A stretch of DNA of 64,000 bases from Pseudomonas sp. TH43 (GCF_016650635.1 NZ_JAEKFI010000004.1:2402501-2466500); one strand, 5' to 3'. Shown: positions 8,720-17,860, counted from the first letter of the stretch. Program-made: numbers and translations. Notes: generated from the letters alone by a model not told the origin.

Positions 8720-10078
8720 TTAGTGCTTCTCGCCTGCCAGCTTGTGCTCGAGGTAGTGAATGTTCACGCCCCCTTTGCAGAAGCCTTCATCACGAACCAG
8801 ATCACGGTGCAGCGGGATGTTGGTCTTGATCCCGTCCACCACGATTTCGTCCAGGGCATTGCGCATGCGGGCCATGGCTTCGTCGCGGGTGGCGCCATAA
8901 GTGATCAGCTTGCCGATCAGCGAGTCGTAGTTCGGCGGAACCGCATAACCGCTGTACAGGTGCGAATCGACGCGAACGCCGTTGCCGCCTGGGGCGTGGA
9001 AATGCTTGACCGTGCCCGGGCTCGGCATGAAGGTTTTCGGGTCTTCAGCGTTGATCCGGCACTCCAGCGAGTGACCGCGGATAACCACGTCATCCTGAGT
9101 GAACGACAGCTTGTTGCCAGCGGCGATGCTGAGCATCTCCTTGACGATGTCGATACCGGTGACCATTTCCGAAACCGGGTGCTCCACCTGAACACGGGTG
9201 TTCATTTCGATGAAGTAGAAACGACCGTTCTCGTACAGGAACTCGAAAGTGCCGGCGCCACGGTAGCCGATGTCGATGCATGCCTTGACGCAGCGAGCCA
9301 GAACTTCCTGGCGCGCCTGCTCGTCGATGCCCGGTGCCGGCGCTTCTTCGAGAACCTTCTGGTGACGACGTTGCAGCGAGCAATCGCGGTCGCCCAGATG
9401 GATGGCATGACCCTGGCCGTCGGAAAGTACCTGGACTTCCACGTGACGTGGGTTGGTCAGGAATTTTTCCAGATAGACCATCGGGTTGCCAAACGCCGCG
9501 CCTGCTTCGGTGCGGGTCAGTTTGGCGAAGGAGATCAGGTCTTCTTCCTTGTGCACGACGCGCATGCCGCGACCACCACCGCCGCCAGCGGCTTTGATGA
9601 TCACCGGGTAGCCGACTTCGCGACCGATGCGCAGCGCCGTTTCTTCGTCTTCCGGCAGTGGGCCGTCAGAACCTGGAACGGTTGGCACGCCAGCTTCGAT
9701 CATCGCGTGCTTGGCCGATACCTTGTCGCCCATCAGGCGAATGGTGTCGGCTTTCGGGCCGATGAAGGCGAAGCCGGAGTTCTCGACCTGCTCGGCAAAG
9801 TCGGCGTTTTCCGCGAGGAAACCGTAGCCTGGGTGAATGGCGGTAGCGCCAGTCACTTCAGCCGCCGCAATGATTGCCGGGATGTGCAGGTAAGAGTGCG
9901 CGGCAGAAGCCGGGCCGATGCAGACGGATTCGTCTGCCAGACCCAGGTGCATCAGCTCTTTGTCGGCCTTGGAGTAAACGGCGACGGTCTTGATGCCCAT
10001 CTCTTTGCAGGCACGCAGAATCCGCAGGGCGATCTCACCGCGGTTAGCGATCAGAACTTTTTCCAACTTCGCAGTCAT
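8720..10078 (-). CDS. accC: Biotin carboxylase subunit of acetyl-CoA carboxylase
   Basis: ATP-dependent carboxylation of the biotin on AccB, first half-reaction of malonyl-CoA synthesis. The start chosen is MTAKLEKVLIANRGEIALR, with GGAGAG 7 nt upstream, giving 452 residues; the family is usually 447-450. The biotin carboxylase N-domain (VLIANRGEIALR), the ATP-grasp glycine loop (KAAGGGGGRGM), the HLGDRDCSLQRRHQK segment and the active-site MNTRVQVEHPVSEMVTG are all intact. It follows accB after 17 nt, so the two are one operon that ends at the hairpin just downstream. Confidence 0.97.
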   Translation of the reverse strand: MTAKLEKVLIANRGEIALRILRACKEMGIKTVAVYSKADKELMHLGLADESVCIGPASAAHSYLHIPAIIAAAEVTGATAIHPGYGFLAENADFAEQVENSGFAFIGPKADTIRLMGDKVSAKHAMIEAGVPTVPGSDGPLPEDEETALRIGREVGYPVIIKAAGGGGGRGMRVVHKEEDLISFAKLTRTEAGAAFGNPMVYLEKFLTNPRHVEVQVLSDGQGHAIHLGDRDCSLQRRHQKVLEEAPAPGIDEQARQEVLARCVKACIDIGYRGAGTFEFLYENGRFYFIEMNTRVQVEHPVSEMVTGIDIVKEMLSIAAGNKLSFTQDDVVIRGHSLECRINAEDPKTFMPSPGTVKHFHAPGGNGVRVDSHLYSGYAVPPNYDSLIGKLITYGATRDEAMARMRNALDEIVVDGIKTNIPLHRDLVRDEGFCKGGVNIHYLEHKLAGEKH

Positions 10079-10095
10079 CAAAGGCTCTCCGCAGT

Positions 10096-10557
10096 TCAAA
10101 CGATGGTGAACAGCGGTTGGTCGTACTCAACCGGCTGGCCGTCTTCGACGAGGATGGACTCGATCACACCGCTGGTTTCAGCTTCGATGTGGTTCATCAT
10201 CTTCATGGCTTCGACGATGCACAGAGTGTCGCCTTTCTTCACGGTCTGGCCGACTTCAACGAAGGACGGCGAGGTTGGCGAGGACTTGCGATAGAAAGTG
10301 CCGACCATCGGCGAACGGGCAACAGTGCCGTTCAGTGCCGGAGCAGCAGCGGCAGCCGGGGCTGCAGCAGCCACTGGAGCAGCGGCGGCAGGTGCGGCAG
10401 CCGGCGCTTGCATCGGTGCAGGCGCGTAGTACTGCTGAGCCGGGGTCTTGCTGTGGCGGCTGATGCGTACGGACTCTTCGCCTTCCTTGATCTCGAGCTC
10501 GTCGATGCCGGACTCTTCCAGCAATTCGATCAGTTTCTTAACTTTACGGATATCCAT
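10096..10557 (-). CDS. accB: Biotin carboxyl carrier protein
   Basis: Carrier subunit of acetyl-CoA carboxylase, 153 residues. The N-terminal helix region (MDIRKVKKLIELLEESGI) is followed by an alanine/proline-rich flexible linker (about residues 45-75). The C-terminal biotinyl domain contains EAMKMM, so the biotinylated lysine is K119. It precedes accC and lies 48 bp beyond aroQ on the same strand, the conserved aroQ-accB-accC order of gammaproteobacteria. Confidence 0.97.
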   Translation of the reverse strand: MDIRKVKKLIELLEESGIDELEIKEGEESVRISRHSKTPAQQYYAPAPMQAPAAAPAAAAPVAAAAPAAAAAPALNGTVARSPMVGTFYRKSSPTSPSFVEVGQTVKKGDTLCIVEAMKMMNHIEAETSGVIESILVEDGQPVEYDQPLFTIV

Positions 10558-10605
10558 GAATCATCAACTCCCAAGGGTCGGTCAGGGGCGTTTAACGCTT
10601 GTAGT

Positions 10606-11058
10606 TCAAGCCGTTGCCTGTGTTTCAAGCTGTTCTAGTGCAGCCTCCAGGGCCAGTCGGTAACCGCTGGCGCCAAGGCCGCAGATCACTCCCACCGCTA
10701 CGTCGGAGAAGTAAGAGTGATGGCGGAAAGGTTCGCGTTTGTGCACGTTGGACAAATGCACTTCGATGAATGGGATGCTCACTCCCAGCAGCGCGTCACG
10801 TAATGCAACACTTGTATGTGTAAAAGCTGCTGGATTGATCAGGATGAAATCCACACCTTCGCCGCGTGCGGCGTGGATGCGGTCGATCAATTCGTACTCG
10901 GCATTGCTTTGCAGATACAGCAGATGATGGCCGGCTTCACGGGCGCGGCGCTCCAGATCCTGATTGATCTGCGTCAGGGTCGTCGACCCATAGGTCCCCG
11001 GTTCGCGGGTGCCGAGCAGGTTCAGGTTGGGGCCGTGCAGCACCAGTAGGGTTGCCAT
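10606..11058 (-). CDS. aroQ: Type II 3-dehydroquinate dehydratase
   Basis: Third step of the shikimate pathway: dehydration of 3-dehydroquinate. The 150 residues match the dodecameric type II family. LLVLHGPNLNLLGTREPGTYG carries the active-site Arg/Tyr region, followed by NPAAFTHTSVALRDAL and the EVHLSNVHKREPFRHHSY segment with the catalytic histidine. It probably heads the aroQ-accB-accC operon; the 250-bp upstream region holds its promoter and a REPIN. Pseudomonads often carry several aroQ copies, so this is aroQ1 by position. Confidence 0.95.
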   Translation of the reverse strand: MATLLVLHGPNLNLLGTREPGTYGSTTLTQINQDLERRAREAGHHLLYLQSNAEYELIDRIHAARGEGVDFILINPAAFTHTSVALRDALLGVSIPFIEVHLSNVHKREPFRHHSYFSDVAVGVICGLGASGYRLALEAALEQLETQATA

Positions 11059-11232
11059 CTGCGTAGTCCTTGTTATGAATGAGCAGTCGTCAGAACCCGG
11101 CGACTATGCCGCAAAGACTTTATGACTGTCCAGTTCTATGCAATAGCCAGCACGATGGCCGATGTTTGCGCAAAATATGTGACCGTGTGATTTGATCTGG
11201 TCATTCCGCAAGATAGGCGGTGATACAAATGA

Positions 11233-11305
11233 CGCTATCGCGAGCAGGCTCACTCCTACAGTTGGAATGCGTTCCCTTGTAGGAGTGAGCCTGCTCGCGA
11301 TAGCG
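11233..11305. repeat. REPIN with perfect 28-bp arms
   Basis: Arms at 11233-11260 and 11278-11305 are exact reverse complements (CGCTATCGCGAGCAGGCTCA...), with a 17-nt loop. It lies 6 bp past the end of the chemoreceptor gene and may cap its mRNA. Confidence 0.9.
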
Positions 11306-11310
11306 GTCTA

Positions 11311-13257
11311 TCAGACGCGAAAGGCCTGAACGGCTGTATGCAGTTGCCCGCCCAATACCAGCAAGTTCTCCCCCTGTTCGCGCCCGCGACCGATACGCAC
11401 CAGATTATCCCCACCCAACTGATGAATCCGCTCGCTGTGATCGCGAATCTCGCTGACCGCGCCGCTTTGCTGCGCGGTGATATCGGCAATGCGGATCGCC
11501 GTGTCGGAAATGGTCTGGATCGCGCCGACGATTTTATCCAGCGCCCCGTCCGCCGCTTGCGCTTGATTGGCGGTGGCTTCGGCGTGTTCGACTTGCGTAC
11601 GCATGCCTTCGACCGATTGCCGGGCAGCGGTCTGCAGGCCGGCGATCAAGGTCTGGATTTCCGCCGTCGCCCCGGCCGTACGCTGCGCCAGCGAGCGCAC
11701 TTCCTCTGCGACCACGGCAAAACCGCGGCCCATTTCCCCAGCCCGCGCCGCCTCGATCGCGGCGTTGAGTGCCAGCAGATTGGTCTGGTCGGCAATCGAG
11801 CGGATCACCGTCAAGACACCGCCGATGGTCGCCGCCTCCTCGGCCAGATGTTCGATCATCTGTGCATTGCCCTGCACTTCACCGACCAGGGCGTGCAGGC
11901 CGGTCAGGCTCTGGCCGATGACGGTTTGGCCGTGTTCGACGGCCAGCCCTGCGTGACGACTGGCATCCGCAGCCTGCCGCGCATCGCCGGCCACTTGCTG
12001 GATGGTCGCTTCCAGCTCACCCAAGGAATCGCGAATCAGTGCGGTGTCACCGGCCTGATGCTCGGCGCCGCTGTGCAGATCGTTGCTCAGCTCGGCGAGG
12101 GTGCGGCTGCTGCCCGCCACTTGTTCGGCGTTGCCGCGAATGGTGGCGACCAGGTCCACCAGATAAGCGCGCAGGCGATTGAGCGAGGCTTCGATGTCAT
12201 GCAGTTCGCGATTGGTCTTGCCCAGATGTATGTCGCGACTGAAATCACCTTCGGCCCAGGTCGACAGTGCTGGCGCCAGATTGGTCAGGGTGCGGGCCAG
12301 GCGTCGCTGCAAGGTATCGATCAGCAGCGCGATCAACAGGATCAGACCAATCATCACGCCCTGCATCAACCGTACTTCGCCCTGGATTTGTCCGTGCTGG
12401 GCACGCACCACGGGCTCCAGTGCGGCGATGGATTGCTGGACGGCAGCGATTTTCAAATGGGTGGCGGTACTTAGTTCGGTGCGTTTCTCGATCTGCTCGC
12501 GGGTGCGTGCGAGTTCGCCGGGGTAACGGCCAAGCAGGCTGTTGAGTTCACGTTTGAGGCCCACGCCGGCATCTTCGGCAACGGCTTTTTCGGTGCTTTC
12601 GATTCCCATCATGGCGGCGAAATCATCGCTGCTCGATTCAGTGCTGGTAACCACTCCGAGCAAGGGCAGGGCATCGATCACTTGCGCCTGAGCGCGGATA
12701 TTGCTCACTTCGCGCTCAACATCGGCGGCGAGTTCACTGCGGCCGCTGCTGACCAGTTTGTCCCGCGCCAGCGACAGTTTGCCCAGATGCTGAGACGCAG
12801 CCAGCAGTGGCGTCAGGTACGTCGCGTTGCCGTTGGCATAGGTGCTGAGCTGCTCGAGGCTGGCACTCAATTCGCGCTCGGCCTGCAACAGCAAGCCCTG
12901 CGGATCACCGGCCAGTTTGCCGGCAGCGAGCAAGTCGGTTTTGCTGAATTCTTCAAGGCTGGTCAGGCTCGGGCGCAGGCTGTCGGCGAGCGCTGGCGGC
13001 AGTTCAGCGAGTTCTTTCTGCAAGCCGTCGATGGCCTGGGTGGCGCTGCTCAGGCGTAGGGCGTCGCCATTGGCGAGGTAGTCCTCGACATTGCGCGCCA
13101 CCTCGTTCTGAAACCGCTGCGACAGCCCCAGATAACGCTCCATCAGCAGATATGGGCGTTCGAGGGCTTTTTGTGACCACCACAGCGTGGCGCCAAGTGC
13201 GAGGCACACGGCGACCAGCAGCAGCGTGTTGAGATTGGTGAGCAACTTCAGGCGCAT
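11311..13257 (-). CDS. ctpL: Methyl-accepting chemotaxis protein, CtpL-like
   Basis: Membrane chemoreceptor. The start MRLKLLTNLNTLL at 13257 was preferred to an in-frame TTG four codons upstream; the Shine-Dalgarno is weak for both. The first transmembrane helix is at about residues 8-26. A long helical periplasmic sensor (about 30-300) precedes a second helix at about 303-322. A HAMP region and a signalling domain follow, with the conserved hairpin tip EAARAGEMGRGFAVVAEEVRSLAQRT. No C-terminal CheR-tethering pentapeptide is visible. P. aeruginosa has the phosphate receptor CtpL (PA4844) at this position, beside gcbA. Ligand specificity cannot be read from the sequence, so the symbol rests mainly on synteny. 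Confidence 0.8.
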   Translation of the reverse strand: MRLKLLTNLNTLLLVAVCLALGATLWWSQKALERPYLLMERYLGLSQRFQNEVARNVEDYLANGDALRLSSATQAIDGLQKELAELPPALADSLRPSLTSLEEFSKTDLLAAGKLAGDPQGLLLQAERELSASLEQLSTYANGNATYLTPLLAASQHLGKLSLARDKLVSSGRSELAADVEREVSNIRAQAQVIDALPLLGVVTSTESSSDDFAAMMGIESTEKAVAEDAGVGLKRELNSLLGRYPGELARTREQIEKRTELSTATHLKIAAVQQSIAALEPVVRAQHGQIQGEVRLMQGVMIGLILLIALLIDTLQRRLARTLTNLAPALSTWAEGDFSRDIHLGKTNRELHDIEASLNRLRAYLVDLVATIRGNAEQVAGSSRTLAELSNDLHSGAEHQAGDTALIRDSLGELEATIQQVAGDARQAADASRHAGLAVEHGQTVIGQSLTGLHALVGEVQGNAQMIEHLAEEAATIGGVLTVIRSIADQTNLLALNAAIEAARAGEMGRGFAVVAEEVRSLAQRTAGATAEIQTLIAGLQTAARQSVEGMRTQVEHAEATANQAQAADGALDKIVGAIQTISDTAIRIADITAQQSGAVSEIRDHSERIHQLGGDNLVRIGRGREQGENLLVLGGQLHTAVQAFRV

Positions 13258-13308
13258 GACGGCTACCAACGGCAGAAATGGTAAGCGCCTGAATTTATTG
13301 CGGTTCTG

Positions 13309-14979
13309 TTACAGGGTTATGACCGAATCGGTGGATTCCGATGAAAAAGTGGCACTTTGCTTTGAGTCCCGCGCGGTCTGTACCCGATTGCGCCCTTCAC
13401 CCTTGGCGCGGTACAGCGCCTCGTCGGCCTGACTGGCCATCATCAGGCTGTCGGAGTCGTCACGCATTTCCACCACACCGGCGCTGAAGGTGCACCACAA
13501 GTCCTGCGGCTGTGCCGGGTAATGGATTTCGGCGAAGCGCTGGCGGATCTCGTCGAGCACTTTGTGCGCCGCCTCGATATCGGTGTCGGGCATGACGATG
13601 GCGAACTCCTCGCCGCCGTAACGACCGATGAAATCGGTCTTGCGCAAACGTTGCTTGAGGAACAGCGCCAGGCTCTTGATCACGCGGTCGCCCATCGGGT
13701 GGCCGTGGCTGTCATTGACCCGTTTGAAGTGGTCGATGTCGAGCATGGCAAAGCTCAGCGGCTTGTTCTCGCGGCGGGCGCGGAACGAGCAGTCTTCAAG
13801 CAATTGCAGGATGTGTGTGTGGTTGTACAACCCGGTGAGGCTGTCGCGGACCATTCGCGCCTTGAGGTTGCGCGCGCGGGCGGCGCGGTTGCGCACCGTG
13901 GTGATCAGGTGGCGTGGCTTGATCGGTTTGGTCAGGAAGTCGTCGCCGCCTTCACTCATGGCGTCGAGCTGCTTATCCAGATCGTCCTCGGCCGACAGGT
14001 AAATGATCGGCACGCTGACGTAACGGTCGTTGTGGCGGATGACCTTGGCCAGTTCGGTGCCGGTGCAGGCGGGCATGTACATGTCGAGGATGATCAGGTC
14101 TGGCTGGAAATCCGCCAGCTCCGCCATCGCTTGAATCGGTTCGATCAGCGTGCGGGTGACAATCCCGGCACTGTTGAGCAGGCGCTCGGTGTGCAAGGCC
14201 TGCGCACGCGAGTCGTCGATGATCAACACTTTATAGGGTTCGTACTGGGCGACGCAGGTGAGGACTTCGATCTTCTCCAGCAGGCTCGACGCTTCGAGGG
14301 TGCCGGTGAGGAATTCCTGGCCGCCGGCGCGCACGGCGGCGAGGCGCGTCGGCGTGTCGGTTTCGTGCAGGCTGAAGAACAGTAGCGGCAGCGGTTCGTC
14401 CAGGCCGACCTGGGCTTCGGCGGCCAGTTTCAGGCCGATGCCGGGGCCGCTGAAGTCGACGTCCATGACAATCGCCGCTGGCAAGCGCTCGATCATCGAC
14501 GAGCGATACGCCGCGACGCTGTCCAGCGCCTGGGCGCTCAAGCCAAAGAACTCCAGTTGTTTGGCCAGCCGCTCGGCGCGGTCGTGATCCTGCAGCATCA
14601 CGTAGATCGGTTTGCGCAACGGCGGCAGGAAAGTCTGGTCGAGTTGATCGCCATGACGCAGGCCAGTACGCGACAAGCGCTGCATCAAGCGATTGAGGTC
14701 GGTGATCAGGCCGCTGCTCAGGCGACCGCGATTGGCGTCCACCGCTTCCAGCGACTGACTGATATGGCGCGCGAGCTGAGTGTGCTCGGGCTGTTCGAAA
14801 CGCTCGGCAAAACGCAGCAGGCGCAAGTTGGCCTCGCTCAGTTCGGCGAGGTCGACGGTGGACCATTCACTGCGTTGCAGGCGCTGCCATATCTCAAGAA
14901 TCTGACGTGCCTGATGAATTACCCGCTGGGCAAAATGGTGCTTGAGACGCTCACGGCTGGGGTCTTCTGGCTCGGTCAT
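13309..14979 (-). CDS. gcbA: Diguanylate cyclase with two receiver domains
   Basis: Produces cyclic di-GMP. The 556-residue protein has an N-terminal helical region, a degenerate receiver-like domain (about residues 125-245), a second receiver (about 250-365) with the phosphoacceptor in PDLIILDMYMPACTG, and a C-terminal GGDEF domain. The active-site motif is GGEEF at 455-459. An inhibitory I-site, RKTD, sits five residues upstream. This PleD-like layout and the position beside the chemoreceptor match GcbA (PA4843), known from P. aeruginosa and P. fluorescens to affect attachment and dispersal. Enzymatic activity is predicted from intact motifs only. Confidence 0.88.
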   Translation of the reverse strand: MTEPEDPSRERLKHHFAQRVIHQARQILEIWQRLQRSEWSTVDLAELSEANLRLLRFAERFEQPEHTQLARHISQSLEAVDANRGRLSSGLITDLNRLMQRLSRTGLRHGDQLDQTFLPPLRKPIYVMLQDHDRAERLAKQLEFFGLSAQALDSVAAYRSSMIERLPAAIVMDVDFSGPGIGLKLAAEAQVGLDEPLPLLFFSLHETDTPTRLAAVRAGGQEFLTGTLEASSLLEKIEVLTCVAQYEPYKVLIIDDSRAQALHTERLLNSAGIVTRTLIEPIQAMAELADFQPDLIILDMYMPACTGTELAKVIRHNDRYVSVPIIYLSAEDDLDKQLDAMSEGGDDFLTKPIKPRHLITTVRNRAARARNLKARMVRDSLTGLYNHTHILQLLEDCSFRARRENKPLSFAMLDIDHFKRVNDSHGHPMGDRVIKSLALFLKQRLRKTDFIGRYGGEEFAIVMPDTDIEAAHKVLDEIRQRFAEIHYPAQPQDLWCTFSAGVVEMRDDSDSLMMASQADEALYRAKGEGRNRVQTARDSKQSATFSSESTDSVITL

Positions 14980-15415
14980 ATCCTGACTACTAGTTAGGGT
15001 GCATGCTGAGATCGACTGGTGGCTCTATGCTAGCACCTCTTTTCCCTTAGACGAGTGTCGTACATCAATAATCTGCAGTGCGACACAATTCAGTTTCTGA
15101 CCGAGTGGTCTTGTTTTTGACCTGTTCGTCGGCGAAGTCCCCGTGAGCCGGGCGCGCTGCGTGCAAGCTGCTTAACTCAGAGTGAATTTTCTGTGCGCTT
15201 CGCCTCAGCGTACTGAATGCGCATTGCGCAGGTTTTCGAGGCCTCGCGTCAGTGCGCGGATGAGAAGCGGGATCAGGGATTCCCCTAGTTCTGATCGATA
15301 CGTCCTTTGCCTGCACCCATTGCGGCTTATCTCGATTCGCAGGTGCCCGGCCTTGGCACGTTGTTGTATGGTTGTGGTCGAACCGTTGAACCCAAGTTAT
15401 TGAAAGGATATCGCC
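14980..15415. other. 436-bp intergenic region, gcbA / DUF2333
   Basis: Divergent upstream region for gcbA (minus) and the DUF2333 gene (plus). Only the AAAGGATATCGCC ribosome-binding region before 15416 is clear. Short reading frames here lack a credible start region or family resemblance. No RNA gene was recognised. Confidence 0.5.
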
Positions 15416-16483
15416 ATGCTGGACTGGAAAAACCGCGCGGGCAGCGCGCCTGAACGTGCCGCTGAACCCAAGTCGGCCACCCGCAGCTATGTTGGCGGGC
15501 TGTTGTTCAGCCGCGCGCTGGCCACGTTGATCGGCATCTACCTGCTGGTGACCATTGGCCTCGGTTGGTACTGGAGCCAGGAGCCCGCGCTGTTTCCGGT
15601 GGCGCAAAATGCCCAGGCGGCAGCCGAAAAAGAAGGCAAGCAGATGGTCGTCGGCTATACCACGGTCGAAACCCTGAAGACTGTCGCTGGCACCTTGCTC
15701 GATAAGCCGGGTGGTTATATTTCCAACGATCGTTTCCCGCCAGGCCTGTGGATGGACAACACGCCAAGCTGGGAATACGGCGTGCTGGTGCAGGTTCGTG
15801 ACCTGACCCGCGCCTTGCGCAAAGATTTCGCCCGTTCGCAATCGCAGTCGGCGGAAGACTCCGATCTGGCCAAGGCCGAACCGCGTTTCAACTTCGACAA
15901 CAAGAGCTGGATCCTGCCGTCCAGCGAGTCTGAGTATCAGGAAGGCATCAACTCGCTGAGCCGTTATCAGGCACGCTTGTCTGATCCATCGCAGAAAAAC
16001 GCGTTGTTCTACGCACGCGCCGACAACCTCAACAACTGGCTGGGTGATGTCGGGACCCGCCTGGGTTCGCTGTCGCAACGACTGTCGGCCAGTGTTGGCC
16101 GGGTCAAACTCAACACAGCGCTGAAAACCGAAACCCCGGCCGTGGGCGAAGTACCGCAGGTCGATGAAGAAATCGTCGAAACCCCGTGGATGCAGATCGA
16201 CAACGTGTTCTACGAAGCACGCGGTCAGGCCTGGGCGCTGTCGCACCTGCTGCGCGCCATTGAAGTCGACTTCGCCGATGTGTTGGCGAAGAAGAACGCT
16301 ACGGTCAGCGTGCGTCAGATCATTCGTGAACTGGAAGCCTCGCAGGAACCGGTGTGGAGTCCTATGATTCTTAACGGTAGCGGCTTCGGCGTATTGGCCA
16401 ACCACTCGCTGGTCATGGCCAACTATATTTCCCGTGCCAACGCCGCCGTGATCGATCTGCGTCAACTGCTCAATCAGGGATGA
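15416..16483 (+). CDS. DUF2333 family membrane protein
   Basis: The 355-residue protein of unknown function corresponds to PA4842. One transmembrane helix lies at about residues 30-52 (RALATLIGIYLLVTIGLGWY). The remainder is predicted to be periplasmic and mostly helical, with the characteristic KPGGYISNDRFPPGLWMDN segment near residue 98. The ATG has AAAGGA 7 nt upstream. It is 3 nt from the NUDIX gene downstream, so the two are probably co-transcribed. Confidence 0.88.
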   Translation: MLDWKNRAGSAPERAAEPKSATRSYVGGLLFSRALATLIGIYLLVTIGLGWYWSQEPALFPVAQNAQAAAEKEGKQMVVGYTTVETLKTVAGTLLDKPGGYISNDRFPPGLWMDNTPSWEYGVLVQVRDLTRALRKDFARSQSQSAEDSDLAKAEPRFNFDNKSWILPSSESEYQEGINSLSRYQARLSDPSQKNALFYARADNLNNWLGDVGTRLGSLSQRLSASVGRVKLNTALKTETPAVGEVPQVDEEIVETPWMQIDNVFYEARGQAWALSHLLRAIEVDFADVLAKKNATVSVRQIIRELEASQEPVWSPMILNGSGFGVLANHSLVMANYISRANAAVIDLRQLLNQG

Positions 16484-16486
16484 GTC

Positions 16487-17044
16487 ATGTCCGATAGCGT
16501 GAAAGAGGCGGCCCATCGCGCCGCCTCCGATGCCGAACAGATTGCCTGGGTCGACGAGCAGGACAACCTGCTCGGCGCTCTGGTGCGTGCCGATCTGCGC
16601 GAACGCGGGCTGATCGGGCGGGGCACCTACATCATGTTGTTCAATTCCGCCGGTGACCTTTGCGTGCATCGGCGCACCTTGAGCAAGGCGATTTACCCCG
16701 GCTACTGGGACGTCGCGGCAGGCGGCATGGTGCAGGCCGACGAAACCTACGCCGAGTCGGCGGCCCGTGAACTGGCAGAAGAGCTGGGCGTGAGTGGCGT
16801 GGAACTGACTGCGCACGACCATTTCTTTTTCGAAGACACCGGCAATCGGCTCTGGTGCTCGGCGTTTTCCGCCATTTGGGACGGGCCGCTGATCCTGCAA
16901 CCGGAAGAGGTGCTGGAAGCACGCTTTATTCCGGTCGAACAGGTGATGCGCGAAATCGAGCAAAAGCCTTATTGCCCGGACTCTCTGGCAGCCTTGAAGC
17001 GCTATCTCAAGGCGCAGCAAAGCGACGTCGCAAAGAACACATAA
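16487..17044 (+). CDS. NUDIX hydrolase
   Basis: The 185-residue protein has a complete Nudix box: GGMVQADETYAESAARELAE followed by ELGV, fitting Gx5Ex7REUxEExGU. The family hydrolyses nucleoside diphosphates linked to another moiety. The N-terminal IAWVDEQDNLLGALVRADLRERGLIGRGTYI resembles the YfcD and isopentenyl-isomerase-like branch, but the substrate cannot be inferred. The start ATG follows the DUF2333 stop by 3 nt. Confidence 0.9.
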   Translation: MSDSVKEAAHRAASDAEQIAWVDEQDNLLGALVRADLRERGLIGRGTYIMLFNSAGDLCVHRRTLSKAIYPGYWDVAAGGMVQADETYAESAARELAEELGVSGVELTAHDHFFFEDTGNRLWCSAFSAIWDGPLILQPEEVLEARFIPVEQVMREIEQKPYCPDSLAALKRYLKAQQSDVAKNT

Positions 17045-17134
17045 ATTGGCGCCGATTGGCACTTAGCAATTGGGTTTTTTGCCGTTACACTGCGCGACCT
17101 TTTAAAGCTGTACCGAATGGTTTTGGTATTGGCC

Positions 17135-17187
17135 TGCTGACCCACTGTAGGAGCTGCCTTCGGCAGCTCCTACAGTGGGTCAGCAGT
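17135..17187. repeat. Perfect 25-bp palindrome
   Basis: Arms 17135-17159 and 17163-17187 are exact reverse complements (outer CTGCTGACCC, inner GGAGCTGCC) around a 3-nt loop TTC. It is related to the REP core GTAGGAGCTGCC but has far less loop than a normal REPIN. It lies between the NUDIX and SUI1-like genes. Confidence 0.9.
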
Positions 17188-17298
17188 CTCGTAGCGAAAA
17201 TCCGGTGCAGTAGCGCTGCCCCTGCCTGAGTGGGGCTTCGCGGTCGATGACCTTGCCCAAGGTCGCGATCAGTCTTTGTCCTCCCAAGAGGATTGCCG

Positions 17299-17670
17299 GT
17301 GGCCAAAAAAGCCGCATCCTTCGCCGCCCTTGGTGGCCTGGTATTTTCCACCGACGCAGGTCGTCATTGCCCGGAATGCAGTAAGCCGGTGGACGCCTGT
17401 ATCTGCAAACAAACCGTGATCCCGGCAGGGGACGGCATTGCCCGCGTGCGTCGCGAGAGCAAGGGCCGCGGCGGCAAGACGGTGACCACCATCACCGGCG
17501 TGCCGCTGGCTGAAGACGCTCTCAAAGAGTTGGCGACAACGTTGAAGAAACGTTGCGGCACCGGCGGCGCGTTGAAGGACGGGATCATCGAAATCCAGGG
17601 CGATCATGTCGAGCTACTCTTGGCTGAGCTGATCAAGCACGGTTTCAAAGCGAAGAAGTCCGGCGGCTAG
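17299..17670 (+). CDS. SUI1/YciH-family translation initiation factor-like protein
   Basis: Small eIF1-like protein (123 residues) corresponding to PA4840. GTG at 17299 is preferred because AGAGGA lies 6 nt upstream; the in-frame TTG two codons earlier is too close to that motif. A short N-terminal zinc-knuckle-like stretch (CPECSKPVDACIC, about residues 24-36) precedes the SUI1 fold with RVRRESKGRGGKTVTTITG and ...GCGTGGALKDG-type loop residues, here RCGTGGALKDG. E. coli YciH can act in start-site discrimination in vitro. The cellular role in Pseudomonas is not settled. Confidence 0.9.
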   Translation: MAKKAASFAALGGLVFSTDAGRHCPECSKPVDACICKQTVIPAGDGIARVRRESKGRGGKTVTTITGVPLAEDALKELATTLKKRCGTGGALKDGIIEIQGDHVELLLAELIKHGFKAKKSGG

Positions 17671-17674
17671 CAGC

Positions 17675-17860
17675 CTCTGTGAAATCCATCTGCGGCTTGA
17701 TCCGGCGCTGAAATACTTCAGATCCGGCGTCGTCTCCATGGTTTTCACAGAGCCTGTTCATGACCGGTTTCTAAACTCCACGCGGTCAGCGCGGTCTACC
17801 GCCGCGCTGACGAACCGTCATTTTCATACTTTAGACTGCGCCGGCCTGAGATCAGGCGAC
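17675..17860 (+). promoter_or_regulatory. Structured speA leader (several hairpins)
   Basis: Four nested or serial inverted repeats fill the 219 bp before speA. CTCTGTGAAA (17675-17684) pairs with TTTCACAGAG (17743-17752) and encloses a small CTGAA-ATAC-TTCAG hairpin flanked by direct GATCCGGCG repeats. GTCAGCGCGG (17785-17794) pairs with CCGCGCTGAC (17802-17811). GCCTGA / TCAGGC is near 17840-17855. This could be a riboregulatory leader, or a terminator for the upstream gene plus promoter elements. Confidence 0.45.

Noticed and set aside
13257..13269. TTG start four codons upstream in the chemoreceptor gene
   Set aside because: The ATG at 13257 gives the usual N-terminus directly before the first membrane helix; neither has a strong ribosome-binding motif, so the ATG is preferred.
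15182..15403. A 73-codon plus-strand frame in the gcbA/DUF2333 gap
   Set aside because: Arg- and Cys-rich composition without family features, and no ribosome-binding site; treated as intergenic.
17290..17298. TTG at 17293 as start of the SUI1-like gene
   Set aside because: It lies only one base after the AGAGGA motif; GTG 17299 has the correct spacing.
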